The notes: generated from the letters alone by a model not told the origin. Counted from the stretch's first letter, positions 41,658 to 50,953 are shown. The stretch: 64,000 bases of DNA from UBA4742 sp963773335 (GCA_963773335.1 CAVZAT010000002.1:62001-126000), one strand, 5' to 3'. Numbers and translations are program-made.

Positions 41658-43301
41658 TCACACCGGCTTGCCCGCCGAGCACCAGGGGTTGTCCGGGACG
41701 CCGTGGCAGGGGTTGGGCATGGACGGCAGGCCCGACGGCAGCGGGTGCATGACCACCTTGGTGAGCGGTGGGTAGTTCGCCCCGGCCGGGCAGCTCCCGA
41801 ACGAGGTGTCGCACAGGACCTGAGCCTCGAGGTCCCCACCGCCGGTGGTGGCCGTGGTCAGCGGTCCGCACTTGGGCTGGGTCTGCTCGAGGTTGGCGGG
41901 CGAGCTGCCGTCGGGGGCGGTGTTGCCGGCGTAGCAGTTCTGGGCCCGGCCGGTGAGCACCGTGATCTGACCGTAGTCACCGTTGGTCGGGTTGCCGAAG
42001 AACCCGTTGTGGCTGAAGTGGTTGTTCAGCAGCGCGTTGCCGGCCGGATCGTACACGCACCCCAGGCCGGCCAGCTCCTGGCCGCCGGTGGCCGAGCAGG
42101 ACTGGCCCAGGCTGGGCGTCCCGCTGTCGGGGAAGGGGACGAAGAGGATGCCCCAGGCCCCGTTGTTGTTGAACGTGTTGTCCATGACCGTGTCGTTGGC
42201 ACCACCTGAGATGGTCATGCCCGTGCCCGTCGGCCCGTTGCTGGCCTCGCCGGCCTGGGGGACGTTCGGGTTGTTGTTGTCGTGGACGTTGTTGTGCATG
42301 AACACCCAGCACGACTTGGTCTTGGTGATCGGGCTGGTGGCACCGTCGGGGCAGGCCCCGTTCTGAGGTGCCGGCGGGTCACCGGCGATCTGGGTGTTGG
42401 TGTCGAGTCCGTCCTTGTTGTTGTCGAACTGGGAGTTCTCGATGACCACGCGCCCACCGGAGTTCGTGCCCGAGTACCCCAGAGCGCTGTACTCCATCCA
42501 GGCGTGGTCGATGGTCATGTCGCAGACCTGGAGGCAGGCGCCCACGTACATGCCCGAGTCGTTGAAGTTGCTGGCGTAGAGCTGGTCCCACGAACCGGGG
42601 CCCTGCGAGTTCGACGAGAAGATGCCGTACTTCGCCGCGGTCTGCTCGCCGGCGTAGTAGGTGGACGTCGCGGTCAGGTAGCTGCCCGAGTACCCCGTCA
42701 GACCGATCTTGCCCGAATCGTCACCGCCGTTCCACCAGATCTCGTTGCCCGACGGACCGGAACCGGCCAGGAAGTTGCAGGCGGTCAGGTTGTCCACGGT
42801 CACGCCGTCGGCCTTGTACACCAGGATGCCGTTGCGTCCGATGGCCTTGCCGTCCGTGCCGGTCGTTCCGAGGTTCTGGGCATCGGCGGCGGGGTTGCAG
42901 GCGGGACCCGATCCGGCCTTGGTGCCGTCCACGATCACCGTGCTGCGGTTCATCCCGCGCAGGTGGACCTTGGGGGTGGAGATCAGCACCCCTCCGAAGT
43001 CACCGGTGTCGGGGTTGGTCGGCGGTTTCGCCTGGTCGGCGGCTTCGTGGTAGTCGCCGGGAGCGACGAGGATCCAGTCACCCGCTTTGGCTGCGTCCAC
43101 CGCGGACTGGATCGTCTTGTAGGGCCCGGCGTGACCGTGGAAGGTCCCGACCAGCAGCACGTGACCGGCCGTCGCCGTGGTTCCCGAGGAGCTCGAGGTC
43201 GATCCCGAGCTGCACGCGGCCAGCAGCGCGCCGATCGCGACGCCGATGACCGCCGCTCGGGTGGCGCGCCGACGCATCGTTGGCGGATGGACGTTCCCCA
43301 T
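41658..43301 (-). CDS. Parallel beta-helix (pectate-lyase-like) lipoprotein
   Basis: The 547-residue protein has a lipoprotein signal (AAVIGVAIGALLAAC, Cys 30) and then a Ser/Thr linker. The main domain begins with FHGHAGPYKTIQSAVDAAKA, GDWILVAPGDYHE, the standard opening of right-handed beta-helix proteins. It continues with repeated coils such as GVTVDNLTACNF, LYASNFNDSGMYVGACL, VVIENSQFDNNKDGL, WVFMHNNVHDNNNP and MDNTFNNNGAWGILF, rich in Asn ladders. Six or more Cys may form disulfides. Such proteins bind or cleave polysaccharides at the cell surface, but no catalytic residues can be picked out. Confidence 0.8.
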   Translation of the reverse strand: MGNVHPPTMRRRATRAAVIGVAIGALLAACSSGSTSSSSGTTATAGHVLLVGTFHGHAGPYKTIQSAVDAAKAGDWILVAPGDYHEAADQAKPPTNPDTGDFGGVLISTPKVHLRGMNRSTVIVDGTKAGSGPACNPAADAQNLGTTGTDGKAIGRNGILVYKADGVTVDNLTACNFLAGSGPSGNEIWWNGGDDSGKIGLTGYSGSYLTATSTYYAGEQTAAKYGIFSSNSQGPGSWDQLYASNFNDSGMYVGACLQVCDMTIDHAWMEYSALGYSGTNSGGRVVIENSQFDNNKDGLDTNTQIAGDPPAPQNGACPDGATSPITKTKSCWVFMHNNVHDNNNPNVPQAGEASNGPTGTGMTISGGANDTVMDNTFNNNGAWGILFVPFPDSGTPSLGQSCSATGGQELAGLGCVYDPAGNALLNNHFSHNGFFGNPTNGDYGQITVLTGRAQNCYAGNTAPDGSSPANLEQTQPKCGPLTTATTGGGDLEAQVLCDTSFGSCPAGANYPPLTKVVMHPLPSGLPSMPNPCHGVPDNPWCSAGKPV

Positions 43302-43470
43302 GTCAGCCCCCTGGCAGGTCGCATTCGGATCACGGGGCAGCCCCGTGCCACCCGGTCCTCATCCCGGCGAGCACCCTACGCGGCCCTCGGCGCGGCCGCC
43401 ACGATGCCGCGGGGCTGCCAGGCGACCACGGCCCCGCCACCGCGGGGCGACGTGGTCATGCGGACCGCGG

Positions 43471-43482
43471 GATACTGGGGAC
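43471..43482 (+). promoter_or_regulatory. Leaderless-type -10 box before the DUF2237 gene
   Basis: GATACT (43471-43476) is followed by GGGGAC and then ATG 43483, with no ribosome binding site. The A and final T of the -10 consensus are conserved. No -35 was recognised at the expected distance. Confidence 0.35.
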
Positions 43483-43890
43483 ATGACCGAGCGCAACGTG
43501 CGGGGCGGTGATCTCGAGCCGTGTGGGACCGACCCGATGACCGGCTTCTACCGCGACGGCTGTTGCAGCACCGGGCCCGAGGACCTCGGCAGCCACACCA
43601 TCTGCGCGGTGGTGTCGGCCGAGTTCCTGGCCCACCAGCGCAGCATCGGCAACGACCTCAGCACCCCGCACCCTGACTACGGCTTTCCCGGGCTGGTGCC
43701 CGGTGATCGGTGGTGCGTCACGGCCATGAACTGGCTGCGCGCCCACCACGACGGCGCCGCCGCCTCGGTGGTCCTGGCCGCCACCAACGAGGCCGTGCTC
43801 GATCTGGTGCCCCTCGAGGTGCTCGAGCACTATGCCGTGGACGTGCCTCCCGACCTGAGCTCGCTGGATACGCCGCCTGACCTCTCCTAG
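43483..43890 (+). CDS. DUF2237 family protein
   Basis: The 135-residue protein opens NVRGGDLEPCGTDPMTGFYR, DGCCSTGPEDLGSHTICAVV, then FLAHQRSIGNDLSTPHPDYG and FPGLVPGDRWCVTAMNWLRA, the characteristic pattern of DUF2237, a short, Cys-containing family whose function is unknown. Length matches the family. The Cys pair (GCC) and several His could bind metal. It is in a single-gene unit, convergent with the arylsulfatase gene. Confidence 0.88.
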   Translation: MTERNVRGGDLEPCGTDPMTGFYRDGCCSTGPEDLGSHTICAVVSAEFLAHQRSIGNDLSTPHPDYGFPGLVPGDRWCVTAMNWLRAHHDGAAASVVLAATNEAVLDLVPLEVLEHYAVDVPPDLSSLDTPPDLS

Positions 43891-43950
43891 CTGGCGTCGC
43901 GCACCGCATCCTGCGCAACGGGAAGCGCGTCCGCGGGTCGGGGCGCGGGG

Positions 43951-46242
43951 CTACTGGCGGGACATGGTGGCGCGCTCGCCCACCGCCGCTTCGTCCGTCG
44001 CGCCGGGCGAGACGAGTTGGATGTCGACCCGCTCCAGGCGGCCCTCGAACGGGAACTCCCCGGCGTAGGCGGTGCTCACCGGCGACCCGTGGTCGTAGCC
44101 GACGCTGGCCCCCACGCTCGAGATCATGCGCATGGCGAACGGCACCTCGACCGAGCCCACCTCGGCGCCGTCAACCATCAAGGTGGCGGCTCCCGCGGAG
44201 CCGGTGCGGCGGAACCGCACCCCGACCACGCCAGGCCCCGGCGCCAGCTCGACCGACGATCGCACCACGTGGTGGTCGCCGAAGCAGTTGTAGTCGAACA
44301 CCAGCCGATCCTCCTGGACGAACAGGCTCAGCCCCGAGTTCTGCGTGCCGCTGGCGTAGAGCACGCCACCCGCGCCAGGCGCCCGATCGGCGATGGTGGC
44401 CTCGAGATCCCAGCTGCGGCCACCGATGGAGGCACCCACTTGGGCCGGCATCGGGGTCAGAGGCGGCCGGTAGGTGTAGTGCCGACTGACCGGATGCGCC
44501 GAGTGTTCCCGGAACCGGGCTCCGAACAGCTCCACGGTGCGGTCGTCGAGGGGCAAGACTCCGTGCACCTCGGCCTCGTGCCACCAGCGGTCCACCAGTG
44601 CGGCCAGCCGGTCGGGCTCCTTTGCGGCCAGGTCGTGGCACTCGGAGCGGTCCGCGGCCACGTGGTACAGCTCCCAGCGGTCGTCGTCGAAGCTGGTGCC
44701 GAACTGGTGGCGGGTCACCGCCTTCCACCCGTCGGCGTAGAGGGCCCGGTGACCCATCATCTCGAAGTACTGCACCCGCGGCTCGGCCTCGTCGTCGCTC
44801 TCCTGGTCGGGGAGCGGTCCGGCCAGCTCAGCCTTCATCGATCGACCGGTGATGGGCATCTGATCGAGGCCCCGGTAGCTCTCGGGCGCCTCGACGCCCA
44901 GCACGTCGTAGATGGTGGGCACGATGTCGCTGACGTAGTGGAACTCGTCACGCAGTGCCCCGCCGTCGGTGACGGCCGCCGGCCAGTGCACGATCAGCGG
45001 GACGTGCACGCCACCCTCGTGGGTGTTCTGCTTGTACCACTTGAACGGGGTGTTCCCCGCCTGGGCCCAGCCCCACGGGTAGTTGGCATGGCTGTTGGGC
45101 CCGCCGATGTCGTCGAGGCGGGCGACCGCCTCGTCGGGGGTCTCGAGCAGGAAGTTGAAGTACTTCATCTCGTGCAGCACGCCGAAGGGCCCACCCTCCT
45201 GGCTGGCGCCGTTGTCCGACAGCACGAAGATCAGGGTGTTGTCGAGCTGGCCGAGCGCCTCGAGGTCGTCGATCAAGCGGCCGATCTGGTCGTCGGTGTG
45301 GTCCAGGAAGGCGGCGAAGGCTTCCTGGAGGCGGGCGGCCAGGCGCTGGTGGTTGTCGGGCAGGTCGTCCCACGCCTCCACGCCCTCGTTGCGCGGCGCC
45401 AATTCGGTCCCCGGTGGGATGAGACCCAGCTCGAGCTGGCGGTCGTACCAGCGTTGTCGGGTGACGTCCCAGCCCTCGTCGTAGCGACCGCGGTACTTGT
45501 CCAGGTAGGCGGGAGGCGCCTGGTGGGGCGCGTGGGTGGCCCCGAAGGCCAGGTACATGAAGAAGGGCCGGTCGGGTCGGATGGAGGTGGTGTCGTGCAC
45601 GAACTCGACGGCGTGGTCGACGAGGTCCTCGCTCAGGTGGTAGCCGGATTCGGGATCGGCCGGCGGACGTACGGCGTGGTTGTCGTAGACGAGCTCGGGG
45701 TGGAACTGGTCGGTCTCGCCGTCCAGGAACCCGTAGAAGCGGTCGAACCCACGTTGGCAGGGCCACTGGTCGTAGGGCCCCGCCGCCGACGCGTGTTCCA
45801 TCGGGCACAGATGCCACTTGCCCAGGGCGAAGGTGGTGTAGCCCGAGTCGCGCAGCACCTCGGCCGCGGTGGCGGCGTGGTTGGAGATGTGGCCGCGCAT
45901 GTGCGGGTAGCCGGTGTCGAAGTTGGCCACGGCACGCATGCCCACCGAGTGGTGGTCGCGTCCGGTCAACAGTGCAGCCCGGGTGGGCGAGCACAGGGGG
46001 GTGACGTGGAAGTTCGAGAACCGCAGCCCGCCGGCGGCCAGGCGGTCGATGTTGGGGGTGTCGATGTCGGACCCGAAGCACCCGAGATGGGAGAAGCCCA
46101 TGTCGTCGAGCAGGATGACGATCACGTTCGGAGCGTCGGGTCCCGGGTCGGGTGTGGGCGGCCACCAGGGCTCGGACTCGGTCTGGATCCGGCCGATGGT
46201 GCCTCCGAACTCCTCGTAGCCCTCCATGCCGACCAGGATCAT
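43951..46242 (-). CDS. Arylsulfatase (type I, formylglycine Cys type)
   Basis: The protein has 763 residues from ATG 46242, or 758 from ATG 46227. The N-terminal domain has NVIVILLDDMGFSHLGCFGS (metal-binding DD), FHVTPLCSPTRAALLTGRDH (CSPTR, the formylglycine motif), FALGKWHLCP (catalytic Lys-His), PFFMYLAFGATHAPHQAPPA and IFVLSDNGASQEGG (metal-binding D-N). The C-terminal 200 residues are beta-rich with VLYASGTQNSGLSLFVQEDR, resembling the extra domain of large arylsulfatases such as AtsA. No signal peptide is seen. Activation needs a formylglycine-generating enzyme encoded elsewhere. It starts within a 45-base palindrome that is shared with the divergent gene at 46326. Confidence 0.9.
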   Translation of the reverse strand: MILVGMEGYEEFGGTIGRIQTESEPWWPPTPDPGPDAPNVIVILLDDMGFSHLGCFGSDIDTPNIDRLAAGGLRFSNFHVTPLCSPTRAALLTGRDHHSVGMRAVANFDTGYPHMRGHISNHAATAAEVLRDSGYTTFALGKWHLCPMEHASAAGPYDQWPCQRGFDRFYGFLDGETDQFHPELVYDNHAVRPPADPESGYHLSEDLVDHAVEFVHDTTSIRPDRPFFMYLAFGATHAPHQAPPAYLDKYRGRYDEGWDVTRQRWYDRQLELGLIPPGTELAPRNEGVEAWDDLPDNHQRLAARLQEAFAAFLDHTDDQIGRLIDDLEALGQLDNTLIFVLSDNGASQEGGPFGVLHEMKYFNFLLETPDEAVARLDDIGGPNSHANYPWGWAQAGNTPFKWYKQNTHEGGVHVPLIVHWPAAVTDGGALRDEFHYVSDIVPTIYDVLGVEAPESYRGLDQMPITGRSMKAELAGPLPDQESDDEAEPRVQYFEMMGHRALYADGWKAVTRHQFGTSFDDDRWELYHVAADRSECHDLAAKEPDRLAALVDRWWHEAEVHGVLPLDDRTVELFGARFREHSAHPVSRHYTYRPPLTPMPAQVGASIGGRSWDLEATIADRAPGAGGVLYASGTQNSGLSLFVQEDRLVFDYNCFGDHHVVRSSVELAPGPGVVGVRFRRTGSAGAATLMVDGAEVGSVEVPFAMRMISSVGASVGYDHGSPVSTAYAGEFPFEGRLERVDIQLVSPGATDEAAVGERATMSRQ

Positions 46243-46277
46243 CTATTGACAGTTCATCTGTCAATAGATGATCCTGG
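46233..46277. promoter_or_regulatory. Perfect 20-bp-arm palindrome with mirrored promoters
   Basis: Left arm 46233-46252, loop TTCAT 46253-46257, right arm 46258-46277. Each arm carries TTGACA near the loop and GATCCT near its outer end, so both strands read TTGACA, 18 bases, GATCCT. On the minus strand ATG 46227 would then lie seven bases after the -10, giving a leaderless sulfatase transcript; on the plus strand the gene at 46326 has a leader with AGGAGG. Such symmetry suits binding of a dimeric repressor. Confidence 0.7.
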
Positions 46278-46325
46278 CCCGACGGGAGGCTTGCCGACCG
46301 GAGGGCACCGCAGCCAGGAGGCCTG

Positions 46326-47213
46326 ATGAGCGATCACCTCGAACTTCCCATCCCGTCGGTGCCGTACGCATCGATCGACTACGACTACGCGGCCCACCTG
46401 GCCGCGGTCACCCCCGCCGACGACGGTCCGGTGTGGATGATCAACCTCATGGCGTACAAGGAGCGGGCCGAATACGCTGACGGTCGCCCCAGCGAGCTGA
46501 CCGGCATGGAGGCCGACGACCGCTACGCCCCCTTCGAGTCGCTCGCCGCCGTCGGCGCCGAGTTGGTGTTCGTGGCCACGGTCGAGGCCCAGCTGCTCGG
46601 TGCCTCGCCGGTGTGGGACCGGGTGGGCGTAGTGCGCTACCCCACCCGGCGGTCGTTCATGGAGATGCAGGCGCGCGCTGATTTCCAGGCCAAGCACGTG
46701 CACAAGGAAGCAGGCATGCGCGAGACGATCGTGATGGCAGGCCTGCCGCTGGCGGCCCCCGCCATCCCCGACGACGCGCCCGGGTGGGACACCGTGCCCC
46801 ATCCGTCCACTCCCGGCGACGGGCCGGTCGTGGTGGTGCACGTGATCCGCTACACGACCGATCGGGCCGGGGGCGAGGGCATGGTCGCTTACCAGGACGA
46901 GGCTGGTCGCGTGGCCGTGCCCCAGGGCGTGCGGATCGCCGGATGGTTCCAGGTCGAGGGCACGATCCTGGGCGACGGGCGGGCCTGGGACCAGGTCCGG
47001 TTCAACGCCTTCCCCAGCCGGGCCGCGTTCGAGGCGGTGGTCTTCGATCCCGAGCGCCTGCGCGCTCAGGCCGAGCACCGCGACGTGGCCGTGGCCGACA
47101 CCTACACGCTGATCCTGCGCCCGTTCATCGACCGGCTGCACGAGTCGATCACCGGGGTCGCCTTGCCGGTCGGAGGGACCCCGACCGGGGGTCCGGGAGC
47201 GTCGGCGACCTGA
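46326..47213 (+). CDS. Two-domain dimeric alpha/beta-barrel protein (DUF1330-like)
   Basis: The 295-residue protein contains two related ferredoxin-like halves. The first has VWMINLMAYKERAEYADGRP, VGAELVFVATVEAQLLG, DRVGVVRYPTRRSFMEMQAR and ADFQAKHVHKEAGMRETIVM. The second has VVVVHVIRYTTDRAGG, RIAGWFQVEGTILGDGRAWD, QVRFNAFPSRAAFEAVVFDP. The patterns (vvrYPs-x-xaf-x-m, repeated H near the helix) match dimeric alpha/beta-barrel proteins such as DUF1330 or antibiotic-monooxygenase types. AGGAGG precedes ATG 46326. It shares its promoter palindrome with the divergent arylsulfatase, which suggests a common pathway. Function unknown. Confidence 0.7.
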   Translation: MSDHLELPIPSVPYASIDYDYAAHLAAVTPADDGPVWMINLMAYKERAEYADGRPSELTGMEADDRYAPFESLAAVGAELVFVATVEAQLLGASPVWDRVGVVRYPTRRSFMEMQARADFQAKHVHKEAGMRETIVMAGLPLAAPAIPDDAPGWDTVPHPSTPGDGPVVVVHVIRYTTDRAGGEGMVAYQDEAGRVAVPQGVRIAGWFQVEGTILGDGRAWDQVRFNAFPSRAAFEAVVFDPERLRAQAEHRDVAVADTYTLILRPFIDRLHESITGVALPVGGTPTGGPGASAT

Positions 47214-47300
47214 GCGAGGCGGGGTCGCCCGGGTGACATCTGGGTGAACGCGGCCCGACAGTCGGGGCAGGCGGGCGCATTTCGGGGAAGAGTGAGGGCC

Positions 47301-49694
47301 ATGGGTGAAGCCAGTTCGCCGGAGCCGCTCGACCACGCCGAGCTCGACCTGATCGACGCCTGGTGGCGGGCCGCCAACTACCTGACCGTCGGCCAGATCT
47401 ACCTCCAGGCCAACCCCCTGCTCCACCACCCGCTGGAGCCGGCCCACATCAAGCCCCGCCTGCTCGGGCACTGGGGCACCTCGCCCGGGCTGAGCTTCCT
47501 CTACGCCCACCTCAACCGGGTCATCCGGCGCGACGAGCTGGACATGATCTTCGTGGCCGGTCCCGGCCACGGCGGCCCCGCGCTGGTGGCCAACACCTAC
47601 CTGGAGGGCAGCTACACCGACGTCTACCCGCACATCAGCCGCGACATCATCGGGTTGCAGCGGCTCTTCCGCCAGTTCTCGACGCCCGGCGGCATCCCCA
47701 GCCACGTGTCGGTGCCGACACCCGGTTCCATCCATGAAGGGGGCGAGCTCGGCTACGCCCTGGTGCACGCGTTCGGGGCCGTGTTCGACAACCCGAACCT
47801 GATCGTGGCCTGCGTGGTGGGCGACGGGGAGGCCGAGACGGGCCCCCTGGAGGGTTCGTGGAAGGGCACCCGCTTCCTGAACCCGACCCGCGACGGCGCG
47901 GTGCTGCCCATCCTCCACCTCAACGGCTACAAGATCAGCGGCCCCACGGTGCTCGGCCGGGCGCCCCGGGGGTCGGTCGTCGAGCTGCTGAGCGCCCACG
48001 GCTACCAGGTGCACCTGGTGGAGGGCGACGACCCTGCGGTGCTGCACCAGCGACTGGCCGGCGTGCTCGACGAGTGCCTCGACGCCATCGGTCGCATCCA
48101 GCAGTCAGCCAGGACCGGGGGACCGCTGGTGTCGGAGCCCTGGCCGGCCATCGTCCTGGCCACCCCCAAGGGCTGGACCGGGCCCAAGGTGGTCGACGGC
48201 GTGGCCGTCGAGGGCACGTTCCGGGCCCACCAGGTGCCCCTGGCCAACGTGCGCGGCAACCCGGATCACCTGGCTCAGCTCGAGGCCTGGATGCGTTCGT
48301 ACCGCCCCGAGGAGCTCTTCGACGCCAACGGCCGGCCCTGGTCCGGCTTCGAAGCCCTCACCCCACCGGGCGACCGTCGCATGGGGGCCAACCCCCAGGC
48401 CAACGGCGGACTGCACCCATCGCGGCTGTCCGTGCCGGACTGGCGGTCCTACGCCGTCGAGATGGACGCGCCGGGCCACGAGCGGGCGGAGTCGACCCGC
48501 CGGTTGGGCGAGCTGCTGCGCGACGTGTACTCGGCCAACGCCGATCCCGGGACCTTCCGTCTGTTCTGCCCGGACGAGACGAACTCCAACCGGCTGGGCG
48601 CGGTGTTCGAGGTGAGCGACCGGTGCCTGGTGGAGGACACCGGGCCGACCGACGACCACGTGTCGGCTGACGGTCGGGTCATGGAAGTGCTGAGCGAGCA
48701 CCTCTGCCATGGCTGGCTGGAGGGCTACACGCTGACCGGGCGCTACGGGATGTTCGCCTCCTACGAGGCGTTCGCCATGGTGTCGGCCTCCATGACCGTC
48801 CAGCACTCCAAGTGGTTGGAGGGCGCGTCGGACCTGGCCTGGCGCAGACCGGTGCCCTCGCTGAACGTCTTGTTGACCTCGACGTGCTGGCGCAACGACC
48901 ACAACGGGTTCAGCCACCAGGGACCCGGATTGATCGACACCGTGCTGACCAAGCGGGGCACCGTGAGCCGCGTCTATCTGCCCCCGGACGCCAACTGCCT
49001 GCTCTCGGTGGCCGACCACTGCCTGCGCAGCCACGGGTACGTGAACCTGATCGTCATCGACAAGCAACCGCAGCTGCAGTACCTGACGGCCGAGGAGGCG
49101 GCGGTGCACTGCCGCGACGGGGCCGGCATCTGGTCCTGGGCCGGCACCGAGACCGAGGAGGATCGCCGGGCCGGGGCCCCGGTCGACGTGGTGCTGGCCT
49201 GCGCCGGCGACATCCCCACCCAGGAGCTGCTCGCGGCCGCCGACCTGCTGCGTCGCCACGTCCCCGACCTGGTGTTCCGCTTCGTCAACGTGGTCGACCT
49301 GATGCGCCTGAACCCGGCCCCGAACCATCCTCACGGCATGACCCCGGGCGAGTTCACCGAGCTGTTCACCGAGGACGCCCATGTGGTGTTCGCCTTCCAC
49401 GGCTACTCGACGGCGGTGCACGGGCTGGTCCACGGCCAGACCCACGAGGAGCGCTTCCACGTGCGCGGCTACCGCGAGCAGGGCACCACCACCACGCCCT
49501 TCGACATGGTGGTGCTCAACCAGATGAGCCGGTTCCACCTGGCCACCGAGGTGCTGCGCCGGGCCCGGCGCATCCCCGAGGGCGCCACCAGGTTGGCCGA
49601 GCACTGCCAGGACCAGCTCGATCGTCACCACGCGTACGTGCGCGAGCATCTGGAGGACATCCCCGAGATCCGCGACTGGACCTGGCCGGGGTGA
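47301..49694 (+). CDS. xfp: Xylulose-5-phosphate/fructose-6-phosphate phosphoketolase
   Basis: The 797-residue thiamine-diphosphate enzyme has the family start (LIDAWWRAANYLTVGQIYLQ, ANPLLHHPLEPAHIKPRLLG), the TPP-binding motif VVGDGEAETGPLEGSWKGTR with LNGYKISGPT, and the later active-site parts (LFCPDETNSNRLGAVFEVSD, EGYTLTGRYGMFASYEAFAM, TSTCWRNDHNGFSHQGPGLI, RFVNVVDLMRLNPAPNHPHG). It splits xylulose-5-P or fructose-6-P plus phosphate into acetyl phosphate and an aldose phosphate. The start ATG 47301 follows GAGTGAGGG. Its stop overlaps the acetate kinase gene (GTGA), so the pair converts sugars to acetate with ATP yield. Confidence 0.95.
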   Translation: MGEASSPEPLDHAELDLIDAWWRAANYLTVGQIYLQANPLLHHPLEPAHIKPRLLGHWGTSPGLSFLYAHLNRVIRRDELDMIFVAGPGHGGPALVANTYLEGSYTDVYPHISRDIIGLQRLFRQFSTPGGIPSHVSVPTPGSIHEGGELGYALVHAFGAVFDNPNLIVACVVGDGEAETGPLEGSWKGTRFLNPTRDGAVLPILHLNGYKISGPTVLGRAPRGSVVELLSAHGYQVHLVEGDDPAVLHQRLAGVLDECLDAIGRIQQSARTGGPLVSEPWPAIVLATPKGWTGPKVVDGVAVEGTFRAHQVPLANVRGNPDHLAQLEAWMRSYRPEELFDANGRPWSGFEALTPPGDRRMGANPQANGGLHPSRLSVPDWRSYAVEMDAPGHERAESTRRLGELLRDVYSANADPGTFRLFCPDETNSNRLGAVFEVSDRCLVEDTGPTDDHVSADGRVMEVLSEHLCHGWLEGYTLTGRYGMFASYEAFAMVSASMTVQHSKWLEGASDLAWRRPVPSLNVLLTSTCWRNDHNGFSHQGPGLIDTVLTKRGTVSRVYLPPDANCLLSVADHCLRSHGYVNLIVIDKQPQLQYLTAEEAAVHCRDGAGIWSWAGTETEEDRRAGAPVDVVLACAGDIPTQELLAAADLLRRHVPDLVFRFVNVVDLMRLNPAPNHPHGMTPGEFTELFTEDAHVVFAFHGYSTAVHGLVHGQTHEERFHVRGYREQGTTTTPFDMVVLNQMSRFHLATEVLRRARRIPEGATRLAEHCQDQLDRHHAYVREHLEDIPEIRDWTWPG

Positions 49695-50953
49695 GCGGGC
49701 CGGCGGGTCCGACCCTGCCCCTGCATCACGTGCTGGCGGTGAACGCCGGCTCGTCGTCGGTCAAGTTGGCCCTGTTCGATCTGGTCGATCGAGACCTCGG
49801 TGTCACCGATCGGGAAGGGTCGGCCGGGGACGAGACGGGTGGGTCGGGCGGGCGGCGCGGGGACGACCTGGTCGAGCGGTGGCGGTCGCAGATCGATGTC
49901 GAGTCGGGCACCGCGCTCGATCTGGGCCGGGCCGTGGCCCACATCGAGGAACAGGGCCTGCCCCAGCCCGACGCCATCGGCCACCGGGTGGTGCACGGCG
50001 GTCCGCATCACGCAGCCCCGGTGCTGGTCGACGACCGAGTGCGGCTCGAGCTTGCCGACCTGGTCCCCTTCGCTCCCTTGCACCAGCCCGCGGCCCTGGC
50101 CGGGCTGGACGCGGCCGGGCGCGCCTGGCCGGGGCGATCCCAGGTGGCCTGCTTCGACACCGCCTTTCACCACACCTTGGCGCCCGACGCCTTCACCCTG
50201 GCCCTGCCCGCCGCCGCTCGCCAGGCCGGGCTCCGCCGCTATGGCTTCCACGGCCTGAGCTACGAGTACGTGGTCGCGCATCTGGCCGACGAGCATCCGG
50301 GCCGCACCGTCATCGCCCACCTGGGTTCGGGAGCCAGCCTGTGCGCGGTGACCGACGGTCGGTCGGTGGACACCACCATGGGCTTCACCCCCACGGGTGG
50401 GCTGGTCATGGCCACCCGACCCGGCGATCTGGACCCGGGTGCGCTCATCCACCTGCTGCGCCACCCGCCGGGTGGGGATCCCCGCGATCTGTCCACGCCC
50501 GACCCGGTCAGCTCGGCCGTCGACGCGCTCGAAGACCTGCTCGATCACCACAGCGGTCTGGTCGGGCTCTCGGGAACCAGCGGCGACGCCCGTCGCCTGC
50601 TCGACGCACGCGCCGCCGGCGACGCCGACGCCGCCCTGGCGCTGGCCGTGTTCACCCGCACCGCAGCCAAGCAGGCGGCCGCGATGGCCGCCGCGTTGGG
50701 CGGCCTGGACACCTTCGTCTTCACCGGGGGGATCGGCCAGCACTCGCCCGCCCTGCGCGCCGAGATCGCCGCCCCCCTGGGCTTCCTGGGCGTGGCGATC
50801 GACCCCGAGGCCAACCGGGCCGGCGCGGCGGTGCTATCCCCGCATGGGGCGGGCGGCGTGCGCCAGGGCGGGGTCACCGTTCGGGTGGTGGCCACCGACG
50901 AGGAGCGGATGATCGCCCGCCACACCGTCGCCGTGGTCGCTGCCTCCGCCTGA
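49691..50953 (+). CDS. ackA: Acetate kinase
   Basis: The 420-residue protein has the ASKHA-type signatures of acetate kinases: LAVNAGSSSVKLALFDL, AIGHRVVHGG, ACFDTAFHHTLAPDAF, RRYGFHGLSYEYVVAHL, HLGSGASLCAVTDGRSVDTT, MGFTPTGGLVMATRPGDLDP, FTGGIGQHSP. Most catalytic contacts are kept, but two near-invariant motifs differ: APLHQPAAL for the usual LHNP, and GIGQH for GIGEN. GTG 49691 overlaps the phosphoketolase stop, so translation is coupled. It turns acetyl phosphate from the phosphoketolase into acetate and ATP. An insert of acidic/Gly residues follows the first motif. Confidence 0.92.
   Translation: MSGPAGPTLPLHHVLAVNAGSSSVKLALFDLVDRDLGVTDREGSAGDETGGSGGRRGDDLVERWRSQIDVESGTALDLGRAVAHIEEQGLPQPDAIGHRVVHGGPHHAAPVLVDDRVRLELADLVPFAPLHQPAALAGLDAAGRAWPGRSQVACFDTAFHHTLAPDAFTLALPAAARQAGLRRYGFHGLSYEYVVAHLADEHPGRTVIAHLGSGASLCAVTDGRSVDTTMGFTPTGGLVMATRPGDLDPGALIHLLRHPPGGDPRDLSTPDPVSSAVDALEDLLDHHSGLVGLSGTSGDARRLLDARAAGDADAALALAVFTRTAAKQAAAMAAALGGLDTFVFTGGIGQHSPALRAEIAAPLGFLGVAIDPEANRAGAAVLSPHGAGGVRQGGVTVRVVATDEERMIARHTVAVVAASA

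Noticed and set aside
44017..46326. 769-aa plus-strand ORF antisense to the arylsulfatase
   Set aside because: The minus strand carries all sulfatase motifs; the plus frame is a Val/Gly/His-rich shadow.
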